A stretch of DNA of 64,000 bases from Mytilus galloprovincialis (lineage: Eukaryota > Mollusca > Bivalvia > Mytilida > Mytilidae), in assembly GCF_965363235.1 (NCBI RefSeq), contig NC_134845.1:21764524-21828523 (forward strand), read 5' to 3'. The position numbers and the translations under genes were made by a program. Shown piece by piece: positions 33,497 to 46,379 of the stretch. The notes under the pieces are model-generated. The model was not told where the DNA came from, did not search any database, and saw nothing but the letters and a program-made list of their open reading frames with translations. The first letter of the stretch is position 1. Each line of letters starts with the position of its first letter.

Positions 33497-33720
33497 ATAC
33501 AAGACGCATTATTTTGTACGCCATACGTGTGTATCGTCAACAGCATACTCACCAGTAATGCTCAAATAAAACTCTAATAAAAGACCAAATAAGGTAAAAA
33601 ATTGAAGAGTATTAAGGATCCCAAATTCCAAAATGTTTTATCAAGTACTTTGAACTAATCTATGCCTGGGGCAGACAATTCTTCTTACTTCAAACAATTC
33701 AAAGTTCTGTGAACAGTTTT
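33497..33720 (-). repeat. Retrozyme relic with degenerate hammerhead
   Basis: TGTACGCCATACGTGTGTAT, AATTGAAGAGTATTAAGGAT and CTAATCTATGCCTGGGGCAG follow the array unit. The ribozyme core has changed (CUGGUGAG for CUGAUGAG, GAUAC for GAAAC), so it is probably inactive. Confidence 0.7.
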
Positions 33721-33759
33721 TACGGACGCCATCACGAGTTGGTTGACCGTTATGGAATA

Positions 33760-34110
33760 ACCGTTTCACAAATGCTATCGGATATGTTCCTTACGTCGTA
33801 ACTACCATCCCCTTCCCTTTCGTAAATGTGACCTACCGAATTCGACTATTTACCGGATTTGTTATCTCATAAGCAACACGACGGGTGCCACATGTGGAGC
33901 AGGATCTGCTAACGTTTCCGGAGCACCGGAGATCACCTCTAGTTTTTTAGTGGGGTTCTTGTTGTTTATTCTTTAGTTTTCTATGTTGTGTCAAGTGTAC
34001 TATTGTTTGTTTGTTTCCTTTTCATTTTTAGCCATGGCGTTGTCAGTTTATTTTCGATTTTTGAATTTGACTGTCCCTCTGGTATCTTTCGTCCCTCTTT
34101 TTGAATGATC
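33760..34110 (+). repeat. Interspersed repeat family C, long copy
   Basis: Best-preserved copy: TACGTCGTAACTACCATCCC, CGACGGGTGCCACATGTGG, TAGCCATGGCGTTGTCAG, TGACTGTCCCTCTGGTATC. Another + copy fragment lies at 40640-40780. Confidence 0.65.
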
Positions 34111-35628
34111 ATAGTTCCTTGATTATGGACGATTAGTCCTCGAGAATATCTTTAGATAAGCACGGAGTTCTTCAGTTCTGACATGATTTTGTAACAATTT
34201 GTTCTGAAAATCTCTGTTGATAAATCAATAAATGATTAAGAAACACAATTTCCAACTGCCTTAGCAAAATTTACTTTAGTGAATATGGCCTTTTTATGTC
34301 AACTTTGGTCATAAAGTTCTTCACGTGATTATTTCTGATACAAACTTGGCTTTAAAAAGTTCGTGATATCAGTTAATCCACAAAAGCGTTTTAAACGCAC
34401 GAAATCAATATAGATTCATTCTCATTTACTCAGTAGTCAGTACTTCGTTACAAACATGATATTCAACAAAATGTTCTTTGTTGATAACTTTAGAAATTAT
34501 TGAGAAATTTGAGTGACTCTAACCCTAAGACAAATTTGACCTTAGATGAATTTGACGATTTGAGGTTTCGAGGCGTTTTGCAGTAAAACTATTTTTTTAT
34601 GTACTTGGCTTTCAAGTGTTTTGGTTTAAGCGTTCCTGGTGAATGTTAATCAAGAAAAGCTCGTCGGACGCACTAAATCAATAACGTATCATTTTCATAT
34701 AATAGTACTCGATCGATACCACTATACTGATGGACTATATGTCTCCGAGGGTATTATCATCATAAATCTCAGTGTTCAGTACGGTACTGAAACAAAGGAG
34801 TAGGCACGGTAAGATCCCTTTTTAATTTGGTCCCAAAATATAGCGTTTTAACAAACTTGTTAAATTGTTAACTTTTATTTATTAATTGGAAAGTAACATG
34901 CTTTTGTTTCATAAATTGCTGTTATTATCTTCACAATTTAAACATTTATGCTAATTTTAAGACGGTTTTGTCTAAAATGGAAATGGCCGCACTTGTGTAC
35001 TTTCTTATATATATGTTGTGTTTAATGATAATGTATGATATATATAAATTTTGAGAGTAAACAAGAATGCGATCACTTCATTGTAGACAAAAATTATCTC
35101 AAAAGTGACGTTACATGGAATATTTGATAGATTGTTCACATTTTTAGCTTCAATTTGCGCGTTTTTAATGACCAAGTCTGTCGAAAACGTTTACAATAAC
35201 CAATTGAATGGAATGAGGTAGATACTTATTATATAATACTTGTTATAAAAATATCATTCATCAGATGTATTTCGAATTTAATGCCGAAATTGGCCCTTAA
35301 CGGATCTTCTTCTTTTAAAAAATGTTTTCAAAAAATCTTTGTTGATCAAGTTAAGAAATCATTGAGCAACTTAGATTCAAACATAAGGCAAAACTTACCT
35401 TAAATGATTTTATCCATTTATATTATTCCCTTTTATATCTCTTTATGTGTTTATGATTTATATATTCTTGGCTTCCAAATATTTGGGTTTGAGTATTCCA
35501 ATTGAAGGTAAATCAAGAAAAGCGCTTATGCCGCACGAAAAAGTATATTTTTTTTAATTTACAAGCGCTCGGTCAAAACCGCTGTTGGTAAACTGTATGT
35601 TGATTTCCAGATCAAGTAAAAAAGCTGT

Positions 35629-35930
35629 CAATAGTTATCAAAGGTACCAGGATTATAATTTGATACGCAAGACGAGCGTCTCCATGAGACTCATCAGTGA
35701 CGCTCAGATCAAAATAGTTATGAAGCTAAACAAGTACAAAGTTGAAGAGCATTGAGGACCAGAAATTCCAAAACAGGTGTGCCAAATACGTACGGCTAAG
35801 GTAATCTATTCATGGGATAAGACAATCCTTAGTTTTCATTCAAAGTGATGTAACAGGAAATTTTAAAAAATGACCATATAATTGATATACATATGATACA
35901 TGTCAACACCGAAGTGCTGACTACTGGGCT
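35629..35930 (-). repeat. Retrozyme relic, single unit, hammerhead broken
   Basis: It starts AATAGTTATCAAAGGTACCA and follows the array unit to GAAGTGCTGACTACTGGGCT. On the - strand CUGAUGAG and stem II remain, but the GAAAC block is deleted, so cleavage is not expected. Confidence 0.8.
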
Positions 35931-37710
35931 AAATCTGTTTATTTAAAGCAAAAATGACCCAAACGTATAGCTGAATTCGGACAAGGAATCAGAATCTGAA
36001 TGAATGGGATTCTATAAAAGGCACTTGTTAATCCGTGCATCTACTATAAGCATTGTCTGAGAATGTCAATCGGAAATCGAGGGCATTGTTTATACACATA
36101 ATTATATTATATATTTTAGGATATATTGGTAAACTAAGCTATTTTTAGATATAATAATACTGGAAATTTTAGTTTCGATTTAAATAACTTCCTAATATAT
36201 GGCCGCTCTTTTATAATGGAGCTTATCCACTATGGATTTTTTGCAATACTTGCACTTAACTGTCTTGTTTTAGGGAAACGAAAATTAGCTAAAACTGTAA
36301 GTATAACTTGTGTTTCCCTTGTAGGAAAATTGCGCACACACCCTACTACTTTTACTTTCATTTTCGTTATAATAACAACCTTGATATAAAATGTTGATAA
36401 AACGAAGGATTGCATGTAAATTTCTTGCAAAAATAATATTTTACTGAGTAATTATGCTTCCTGGCAACCGAAGAACAATGCTAATAGTTTTGCAGTTGAA
36501 GCATGTAAACTATGGTTGAAATCTTAACAACCTAAATGTGTTTGCATAAACTTAAGATTTAAGTTACATTCTTTAATTGAATATACGTAACTTATCTTCA
36601 TTTTTGAAAATAAATGCATATATTTTAAATGTTAGATATTCATGTATAAATTTACTGAAAAGACATAAGGGTGAACGTATTTCTGTGGAATAAAAACAAA
36701 ATGTCTCACAAACAATCGAACAATTGCCGTAAGGCATATATATATAAAAAGAAATGAGCATAATAAGCCTCCGAAAGTATACTGGCAGGATACCAATATT
36801 GTGAAGTATAAACATAAACTTCCTCATTTGTAAAGTTATTTTAAGTTTTAATATTTACAATCAAACCCAAATTAGAAATCTAGGTTATCATGACATAGAT
36901 TTAACACTTTATATTACAAATTTTGGTGTTCTCTTTGTAGAAAATTAGTTTATCTATTTTATAAATATGTAAAGTAATGTATATAGATTCCTTATGCCAA
37001 GTACTGGGCACACACAACTTAATTAAGTACCGAAGGTTATCAATGAAGCAGCTGTAGAGGATAATTTATCATGAAGTTAATAAAATTTACAAGCGTTTAC
37101 CTATTTAGGTTGTCATTCAAGTTCTCATTTATATTTAAAAACTAGAATGCATCAGTCGAGGGTGCGTCTTGCACAGTCGCGTAATTACCTTTCCGGTGTA
37201 CCTTTATAATTATTTACGGTCAAAGCTAAGTTGTTATTGTTGTCCGTCCAATTGTTTTAATGTGTTCTGTTTACCATATGTTCTAGTCTGTTTCAGACAG
37301 TCATAGCCATTTAGTCACCTTTGTCAGTTGACATTGAACTTACAGCTTTTAACAGGCGGATTTAGGGGGTGGGGAGTATATCCATCTTTTGGGGAAAAAT
37401 TGTTTAATTATTTAGGAAATCAGTGAAGCGTGGCTGGAGCGGCCCCTCTTAGGCTGTCATTGGGTCCCATTTATGAAAATATCTAGATCTGCCACGGCTT
37501 CATATGTTTCTTTGCGCATTTACCTCGAAGTAGGACACTGTAAACACATAAAAATATTTTAAAATCTGATTGTATTTACATAATAATACTTGCATCTATT
37601 CACGAGCAACTGTGAAAGTAAAAATGAAAGTGAAAGCACCTTCCAAAAGTAACGAAATAAACAAGAAAAAATTAAGCTGCTTACATTCTAACTCGTGGAC
37701 AGTTGTTTGA

Positions 37711-37758
37711 ATGAAAATCATACAAATCTACTTATTTGTATACTTATATCACGAACCA
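37711..37758 (+). CDS. Candidate signal-peptide exon of the TNFR-like gene
   Basis: ATG at 37711 opens MKIIQIYLFVYLYHEP and meets a strong donor, CCA|GTAAGA, at 37759 in phase 0. The next recognised exon at 39997 enters in phase 0, so the join is in frame. The hydrophobic run is only about ten residues, so it would be a short signal peptide completed by the next exon. Without this donor the frame stops after a few codons. There could instead be another, unseen first exon. Confidence 0.35.
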
Positions 37759-37969
37759 GTAAGAGTTCATGGACATTTGTAAAAATGAGGTAAGAATTGA
37801 ATTATTGCCTAAAACTGCTGAAATCCCCACACTTCATTTTAAAAGTAAATCTACAAGGACATTAAACGCGCAATTTCCCTTAAACAGTTTTAAATATTTA
37901 GTATTTAGTTGTAGACTTTCTAGATTCCTTGGGTGAACTAATTTAAAAGTCTATATACATAAAGTTTAA

Positions 37970-38245
37970 ATTGACAGATAAAAGCCTCTGTTGAAGGCCG
38001 TAATGTAACCTCTGGCCTTTATAAGTCTTGTCTGGTTTGTTAAATTTTAGTTCATTTATATGCATTGGAGTTTAGTTATACGTCCATTTTCACTGAAATA
38101 GTATATATTTTACTAGCCTCCGGATGTGGGATTTTCTCGCTGTGTCGAGGAACTTTTGGGGGCCTTCTGCTGTTTTCTGCTCTTTGGTCGAATTGTTGTC
38201 TCTTTGACACATTTCCAATTTCCATTATCAATTTTATTTCAAGAT
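37970..38245 (+). repeat. Interspersed repeat family D, long copy
   Basis: Reverse-orientation partner of 3960-4230, containing CCTCTGGCCTTTATAAGTC, CTTTGGTCGAATTGTTGTCT and CACATTTCCAATTTCCATTA. Confidence 0.6.
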
Positions 38246-39260
38246 TGTGACTTAGCTGTTCACTTCTTGACAGACCCCATGTGAATGTTTGATAAAAATA
38301 ATTGGCGGAGATCTTGAAAATTCAATCTTTAGTTGCGGATAAGAATCTGTGTAAAAGTGTCGAATCGGCTTACGTGCACTTATATAACCAATATTTGTAC
38401 AACACAGGCAACTGTTACTGCGACTAATTGTTGTTTCCTTAATGTCCGATGGCAAATATTTCATCAATATTCTGGACCGAAGGTATGAATATTTCCTGCA
38501 ATCCCCACATCCTATTGCTGCTTTAATATAATCTATAAAATAATGTTTTCTAAGAAGTAGTCTGTCTACATACAAGTCGAAATACACGATATCTCATTTT
38601 CATTTCCGATATCACAACTCGACAATAGAAAAAATGCGTTAGTTGGTGCACATAATCAATAGGCTGTTTGGTCTTTAAACGTATATTATAATTTAATTTA
38701 TTTTAAGTTATTTGCAGTTATTCCTTTTCTTACACAATAATCCAAAAGAATTTCGTCAGGGATGATGTAATTGTTTTCCTAATCATTTCCATAACAATGG
38801 TATTTGTTCACCTTGTAATGTGATCTAGGAGATTTACTATGACATTTTAATTATACAAGGCCACTAACTGCATTTGGATCAAATAGTTTAAAATTTTGTT
38901 TTAATATTCAACACGAACATATGTTGGTTGCAGTTTACTCTTGCCCTTTTCTCTTGATTGAAAGATGCATATATTCTGCTTCAATATAAGAGACACCAAT
39001 TTTCTAAGCCAATGGATCGACACCCGGATCCGTCTTAATATACTTGGCCATTTTTCAGAAAATTTGGGTACAAATAAAGCTGTTGTTTTTATATACAATT
39101 ATGAGAATATGAGTCACTGGTATTCGGCTATATACACGTCGACTCGGTGGTTCTATGATAGCCTGATTTTTTTGAGAGGGGAAGTGGACAGTTTAATTTC
39201 GTCCGGGTGTTGAAAACAAGAGATTTAAAATTGTCAATATGCTTTTAAGGAGGCGATTAA

Positions 39261-39814
39261 GGAGGCTCGAGGGTATAAAAATTTCAGAAAAAAATCAAGC
39301 ATTTGTTTTTCATTACAAATTTTATTTATTTCCTTTTGTAGTTGTTACTTTATCATATGATACAAAAACCATTCAAAACAATCAATTCGTGGTGGCCCCA
39401 GATGACTTTCAAAATGTATACATCATTGAAAAAGTTCCAAATTATCTCCCTTTGGTGGAAAAATGCCATTTTTTTTGCTCTAAAATTGAAATTTCTCTTT
39501 CAACTCATCGGTGAGCTATCATTTTTAATATAATTTCCATATAAGCTGTATTTAAACTAAATTATTGTAAAATTTTAGCGATTTCTGTAATAAATTTCTT
39601 TTTTTATTTCGATATTACCTTTATTTCTCCTATTACTTCAACAGAAAAAAACCGCCTTTACAAAAATGTATGCTTCTTTCGAAGGCAGATTGTGAGCGCA
39701 AGTGAACGGTGACCCCACTTTTTTATTTTATTTTTCTATTAACTTTAAGATAAAGTTCATTTATAGAAAAATATAGAGAAATCCTATATAAATGATTTAG
39801 ACCCTCGAACCCCC
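39261..39814. mobile_element. MITE 1 with TTAA target sites (piggyBac-like)
   Basis: TTAA at 39257-39260 is followed by GGAGGCTCGAGGGT. ACCCTCGAACCCCC ends at 39814 and is followed by TTAA at 39815-39818. Twelve of 14 terminal bases are inverted matches. The 554 bp hold no transposase. The TTAA duplication is the mark of piggyBac-type transposition. Confidence 0.7.
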
Positions 39815-39996
39815 TTAATTGTAAAAAATAAAAGCAAAGACTGGTCGACGTCTATGTTCGACTAATGGTATTAATTGCTCATTTGGCATCTTCTCCAACC
39901 GTTTCTATAAATGCATTCAATAAAAGGTTCTCAACCATAGGACGGTGTTAAATAAGGTGCTTGTTTGTAAAATAATTTGGTTTCCTTTTATTTCAG

Positions 39997-40513
39997 TCTA
40001 ACGACAACGACAACAATATAATTGTTGGATACAGACATAGTAAAATGACTAAAGATAGCAAGCAATACTCAGTGCGTCCGAAAATATTTGGAGTGAAATT
40101 CAAATGTATTCTTTATAATGGTACAGTTTGTGAACCATGTGATAATGGATACTATTCACGGAAAGGATCTAAGTACTGTAAAAAATGTAAAAGTTGTCCA
40201 CGTGATTACCACGTGGTAAAAAATTGTACGGATACCAGAAATACTAAATGCAGACAATGCAAGGCAGGTAGATACTACTCGAAATACAAAATGAAATGTA
40301 TGAAATGTCATGGCTGTAGACCAGGACACTACGTCAAGGCTGATTGTTCGAAGACTTTAAATACTCAATGTAGACGCTGTCCGTATGGAACATTTACTGA
40401 CAGTTACGGGATGAACATGAAATGTAAGCCTTGTAAGGCTTGTCAATATCTTGAGGACATTATAAAACCATGTTCAAGTAAAAACGATAATATCTGTGGA
40501 AACTGTAAACAAG
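39997..40513 (+). CDS. TNF-receptor-like protein: exon with cysteine-rich repeats 1-4 (start)
   Basis: The acceptor CTTTTATTTCAG ends at 39996 (phase 0 entry) and the donor CAAG|GTGAGT follows 40513 (phase 1 exit). The 172 codons give a basic leader and then three full TNFR cysteine-rich repeats: CEPCDNGYYSRKGSKYCKKC, CRQCKAGRYYSKYKMKCMKC and RRCPYGTFTDSYGMNMKCKP. Each ends with the typical (K/N)NT(K/Q)C- or DNIC-like cysteine. A fourth begins with GNCKQG and is completed by the next exon. Six cysteines per repeat with the C..C...G.Y spacing fit the TNFR superfamily. The ectodomain is unusually lysine-rich, suggesting an acidic ligand or partner. No ligand is inferred. Confidence 0.9.
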
Positions 40514-41143
40514 GTGAGTAAACTATTATAAAAAGCGGGGAAATACGCGCCTTCTCATTTTCTCTAAAGCGATTCTTAGTTTTCAACGACTTTTAAATAA
40601 TGTCGCCAATCGATGGAAATTTGTTACTTCCTTTTGCATACACACTATGCGTCCACTGGTTCCTTATGTCGTAACTGCAATCCCGTTCCCTTTTCCCGAA
40701 TATTACCTACCGAATAAGACTATTTACCGAGTTCGTAATAACATGAACAACACGATATGTGCCACAGGTGGAACAGGAACGAAACTTAAACTTGATCTGT
40801 AACTCATCATGGTTAACTCACATCCAATATTTGAAGACTTTAAGAAAAAAAATTCCGTATAAGTGTGATTTTCAACAAATTATCTAAGTCCAAAGCCCAT
40901 AATTTCGTCAAAAATTAGCGAGGAGGAGCAAAACTTTAACTTGATCTGTAACTCATCATGGTTAATTTTACATACCAAAAATCAGCCCAATATCTGAAGG
41001 CTTTTAGAAAAAAGTCCGTGTAATGGTTTATAGCGGAATGACGGAATGACAGAAAAGGGTAAATCTATATGGCACCGACAACTTTGTTACGGGGAACAGA
41101 AAATAGTTACAAATTTTGAAATGGTGTATGCTTTCATTTTCAG
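40514..41143. other. Intron of the TNFR-like gene
   Basis: It contains a family C fragment (40640-40780) and a locally duplicated segment (AACTTGATCTGTAACTCATC at about 40790 and 40935). No exon is seen. Confidence 0.5.
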
Positions 41144-41326
41144 GATATTTTCGCCTGACGGCAACATGGAATTGTGGGAGATGTTCCGAATGTTATAGAG
41201 ACACTCCTGACTATACAGTCGAAGTTACAGAATGTGTAGGAAAAAGTAATGGCAACGATCGAGTTTGTTTACCTGTTGTCAACCCTCCCATACTATACAA
41301 TGAAACAGACTATCAAGATATGTCAG
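41144..41326 (+). CDS. TNF-receptor-like protein: exon completing repeat 4 and the stalk
   Basis: The acceptor TTTCATTTTCAG ends at 41143 and the donor TCAG|GTATTA follows 41326. It is phase 1 at both ends. YFRLTATWNCGRCSEC, VEVTECVGK and NDRVCLP complete the fourth cysteine-rich repeat. The membrane-proximal stalk PPILYNETDYQDMS has one N-glycosylation sequon. The phase 1 exit fits both candidate last exons, at 46380 and at 49336. Confidence 0.9.
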
Positions 41327-44300
41327 GTATTAAATAGTTGCTAGATATAATTTATGCCAAGTAAAATGAAAATAGATTAGGTAGATATAATATGTTCTGG
41401 GTACAAATTATAATAGCTAATACATATCAGGTATGATATAATAATATGATGAAGGCGCTACCTTAAATGCCAGCTTTATACTAAGACAATGTCCTATATA
41501 TTGATTGGTTGTTGGTTGTTTAACGTCCAGTGGCAAATATTACATGCATGTTCAGAACGAATGGGTACATTAACAATTGAGTATAAGTGAATGGGTCTCT
41601 ATGGGGTTATGGTACAACATTATTGGGGGTGTTTTATCTTTTTTCAAAAGTTTGGGTTTTTCTTCCAAAAATTACCTTATTTACATTGATTATACTCCTC
41701 TAGTATATATAGATGCAACACATACTGATTTGGCAGGAGATGCACTCAAAATAGGGTATTTTAAATATTTTATCTGTAATTTGTGCATTTTTCCCATGAT
41801 ATGTACTTTTTAATAATGTCGATGTGAGTATCATGATAAAGAAAATATATTTGGTAAGTATATATATATTCACAATTGACATGCGCCAGTGCACATGATT
41901 TTTTTTTTCTCACAGAAACACATGAGTTATTTGGTAAATAAAACACTTTTCATTGTTTGAAACTTTCAGTAATAAAAATTTAGTTTAGGAAATAATGTGC
42001 CAGATGAACATATTATTAAGTAGTCATGGTCAACCAGTGCACCGGAGTTTACCCCGGGCCGCATCACTGGCATGCCGGATGGCCATTATAAAAAAAATCC
42101 GAAATGTATTGCTTGCAGAGATTTTTTCTGTGTTCCCATGGCTGGACGGAACTTTTACGCTAAATATGTTATCGTTAACTATGATTTTGTAACTTTTAAG
42201 GATGTATTCTTCTGACTTTTCATTCTCGTTCAGTCTCGTTGAAATCTCGTTCTTGAATTTTTTCCAAAGCATGTGATAGAAGAGAAAAATATCAATGAAT
42301 TTTAAAAATATTATAAACAAACATAAATCTGTGAAAAAATTGTGTATTTACAATGAATGTTTTTTTGCGTAATCCAGTTTTCAAATTTTACGACCAATCA
42401 AGTCAGTATTTTTAGCCAAAATTTTGAGAAAATGGGAGAGGGATACAAAAAATGATTTTACAAGAATCTTGTACATCCCATATCATTTTGGTCTTTTCTA
42501 ATTTCTTAGTTATGTCTTTTTTTCATTCATTTATAACAAAAAAGTTGAAATAATATGCATTTTGTTCGTAAAACTGAGAAAAATCACAAAAATACAAAAT
42601 TGACAGCATGGTAAATTTTACACAAAACAGCATTAAAATATGATAAAACTTTCTTATATTAACACTTACCTATAGTTTTTGTAAGTAAAATTTATTCAGA
42701 TTGGTTCACTTCATCTTTACAGAAAGTATGAGAAAAAGTTTAATTGTGGAACTGTGATTTTTGTCATGACAATGGCCCAAAAATAGGTCAAAATCGGTGA
42801 AAAATGGGAAAAATCATCAAAATTGGGTATTTTCAAAGGGCTGTAGAAAAAAAAAGAAGTGCACCATCATATGATTTTTTCTTCACCAATTATTTTGTTA
42901 CAGTCTTATAAACCCAAAAATCAGGTCAAGAAAAAAAGGTTAATGCTGGAAATTTTTGGCTCTTCAGAGGTGTACATCCTTAAATGGAGTACCTGTGATT
43001 ATTTAGGTAATTTGTTTTGACCTCACTGATAATGGAATGTTGAAGCAGACATAACATGGCGTCAGATGTTGTTGTCCTAACTTCGGTAATTTCCGTGGTA
43101 CGATAAAATTTAAATAAGCTACACAGGCTACCAAAATTTCTGAATTCTTGTTTTTGCAAACAAATAAAAATTCATGTCGTATTTAACATCGAAGTTATTC
43201 CGATCTGTCCCGTTTTTTCAAGATCGCGTTAAAACGTTAAATTCGGCCGCCATTAAAAAAAATAATCGTACGAGATTTAACGAGAGTGACGAAACTTTTC
43301 AGATTGGTCGTGTAGAGAGAGTAAGTTCTTTATTCAAAAACGATGCTTCTACCATAAGTGCCAGCTAAAGCTGGCATAATAAGCAGATAAATGAAACATA
43401 TTATAATATCTATTGATATCAGGTAGGTATAATAGTTTGCTGTTTGGTGTGAGCCAATGATCCGTGTTGAAGGTCGTACTCTGACCTATTATGGTTTACT
43501 TTTACAAATTTGGACTTAAATGGAGATTTAACTCAAAAGCACTCATACCACATCTTCTTATATTGATATCAGCAGATTATGATCGATTATGATATCTACT
43601 AATATCAGACACAGTGACGGATCCAGAAATGTTCATAAAGGGGGAGAAAACACTGGCTGCAGAAGATGGGATCAACGCCAGTTACACTTCAGTGATTCCC
43701 TTTATATTCAACCAAATTTGTCCCACAAAAGTAGGTGCACTGGGACCCTGACCCACCTCCACCTCCCTATACCCGCTCTAAAACAGGACTTTGCTAATCA
43801 ATCAAGACCGTACGGTGACCTATAGATGTTAATTTTTGTGATGTTTGATCTCTTGTTGGGAGTTGTCTCATTGTCAATCATACCACATCTTCCTATTTTT
43901 ATATATAAATGAGATATCAGAAATATGTTTAAGTAAGAAGAAACACATTACATCGAGATATCTAGTTGATACAAGGTACTAAGTATATACAACAGCTCCT
44001 GATATGTATATAGTGTGGTTCGACCGATTCCATCGAGATATTAGATAAAACAGTTTTAGTTATAATAGTAACTAAATACTCCTGTCTGCTGTGAGGGTGC
44101 TCCTGTCTTCTGTGAATCAAACAAGTATTACCCCTCTAATTCAATACTGGATTTTCATTGAGATTGATTTGGGGAGTTTGGTTTCTTGCAAATGTGATTT
44201 TTTAAATTATATGGATTTGGCTGTTTTTTTTAATGAACTTTTATTCCACTCTATCTGTCTCTCAATTTACATCACCTTAACAAAGTATCGGGCATACTGC

Positions 44301-46379
44301 GCAAATTAGTAAAAGAACAATTATACCGCGTCAAGTATTATAGTTATGTCTAGATAAATAACTGGTCCATAGAAATATATTATCTATTCATATTTTCCTG
44401 AAGCGAGCGTTTCACCTTCTAATTTTCACAAGCATTAGCCTTTCAAAAAGGGCTAGTCGACTCTTAGCTGATGAAAATGGAAAGTGCTCTCGCTTTGTAG
44501 ATTAATTCATTTACTAGAATAGCCACGTGCACCAATCAACAAATTTTACCACACACGTGAGGTCACACGTAATGAAGTAGTATATATCATTTAACGTTGT
44601 TGTTTACGAAACTCCAGAAGATTCGACTAGTAGAGCATTTGCATTATTCACGTATCAGGATACGTGCACGGATCGACGTATACGTATCGAACAGATTTGT
44701 TTACAATAATGACTTAACCCCGATCTCAATTAAAATTAAATGCATTATAAAATATTTTCATCGGGACCAACTTGACTTAATTTACCCTTTCCTCATAAAC
44801 GTGTTATACGATACGCCGATACGGATACGCCAACAAATAATTGATTAATGCAAATGCTCTATTTATAGATAAAAGTTACCTGTGTTCCAATATCATGAAT
44901 ATATATGCATGATTAATGACCAGGCAAAATCTAATTGCTAAAATATAGAGGACAAATCCGATACTCTACTGGATTGAAGGACATTTACTAGGTTTGGATT
45001 GTCCTAACCAATCAATAAACTTTGATTAATCACGTCTCGTAATATCTTCCAATCAGGTAGCAAGAAAAATTCACACACTAATTGTCCATCGTTCAATTCT
45101 TAACATCGACTCCTAGGAGTCGATAATAATGTTGTTCTCAATATATTTATAACCATAACCATATACAGAGACGGAAACGACTAAATACTATGAAAGTCAT
45201 AAAAGGAAGAACATTTAGGTTTTCCCAAACAAATTGAAATGGGTCAAGGCATTTTTATTTTGGTTTGTATTGTTTTAATCAAAATTTATTGTTAAGAGGT
45301 TTAAGCAAACGTTTTGGTTATAGCTTTTAGATATAGGTAGATGTGGTTTGAGTGCTAATGAGACAATTCTGATCCAAATAGCAATTTATAAAAGGAAAAG
45401 TTTGTCTACATAGAAAAGAGGAATTAATGTATGAAAAAAATTAAGATATGGTAGCATTGCCAACGAGACAACTCTACACAAGAGACCAAAATGACACAGA
45501 AATTAACAACTATAGGTCACCGTACGGCGGCTTTCAACCAACAATGATTAAAGCCCATACCGCATATTCAGCTAAAAAAGGCCCCGAAATGGCATTTTAA
45601 AACAATTCAAACGAGAAAACTTACGGCCTTATCTATGTACAAAAAATGAAACAAAAACAAATATGTAACACATAAACAAACGACAACCGCTGAATTCCAA
45701 GACTGTTTGTTTAGTATATCAATGCTAACAAGGCTTAAAAGAATCAATATCAAGCTGTCTATTTAAAATAAGAAGATGGGACATGATTGCAAAGGAGTCA
45801 ACCCTCAGCAAGGGACCAAAATGACACTGCAATTAACAACTATAGGTTACCGTATGGCCTTCAACAATGAGCAAAGCCTATACCGCATAGTTAGCTTTAA
45901 AAGGCTCTGTAATCACAAATATAAAACAATCCATCGGCATAATTAATGTACACATTAAATGAACAATAAACAGACATATTACAAAGCAAGAAACGAAAAA
46001 CACAGAATTACAGACTCAATGACTGTTTGTTTAGTATGTCAATGCTAACAAGGCTTAAAAGAATCAATATCAACAAAAAATATATTTGATACAGACACGT
46101 CATATAATGTAAACAGTTAAAAAAGAACACGTATGTCCGATGTCCATAATCATGCTGATCTTTTTCTGCATGATATTTTTGCAAAAGAAATGGTGACTCA
46201 CATACAAATTTTGTTATGTTTCCAAATTTTTATAAATAAACCAATATTTACAACATAGTAAATAAGCTTGATAAGAAGTAGTATATCTAAATAATAACTA
46301 TGACATCGTACATGTATTTAAGATAACATGTATACTGTATAAACATTTATTCATTATTATTTAACATTTTGTTTTGTAG
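41327..46379. other. Long intron of the TNFR-like gene
   Basis: It contains MITE 2 (42200-42979), family A copies (43420-43560, 43800-43895, 45445-45720, 45770-46020), a common bivalve repeat starting GTGACGGATCCAG near 43610, and the start of the segmental duplication. No further exon is seen. Confidence 0.55.
42200..42979. mobile_element. MITE 2 with TTAA target sites (piggyBac-like)
   Basis: TTAA at 42196-42199 precedes GGATGTATTCTTCTGA. TCAGAGGTGTACATCC ends at 42979 and is followed by TTAA at 42980-42983. The terminal inverted repeat is perfect for 7 bp (GGATGTA) and imperfect for about 16. The 780 bp hold no coding frame. Confidence 0.75.

Larger units (their letters stand above)
31788..37710. 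other. Intergenic region, repeat-filled, no supported gene
   Basis: Between the end of the FAMeT/sushi gene and the TNFR-like gene I see families B and C (32340-33010, 33760-34110), family A (33330-33480) and retrozyme relics (33497-33720, 35629-35930). AATAAA near 33047 is far from the stop. The rest is AT-rich with no credible exon. Confidence 0.6.
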
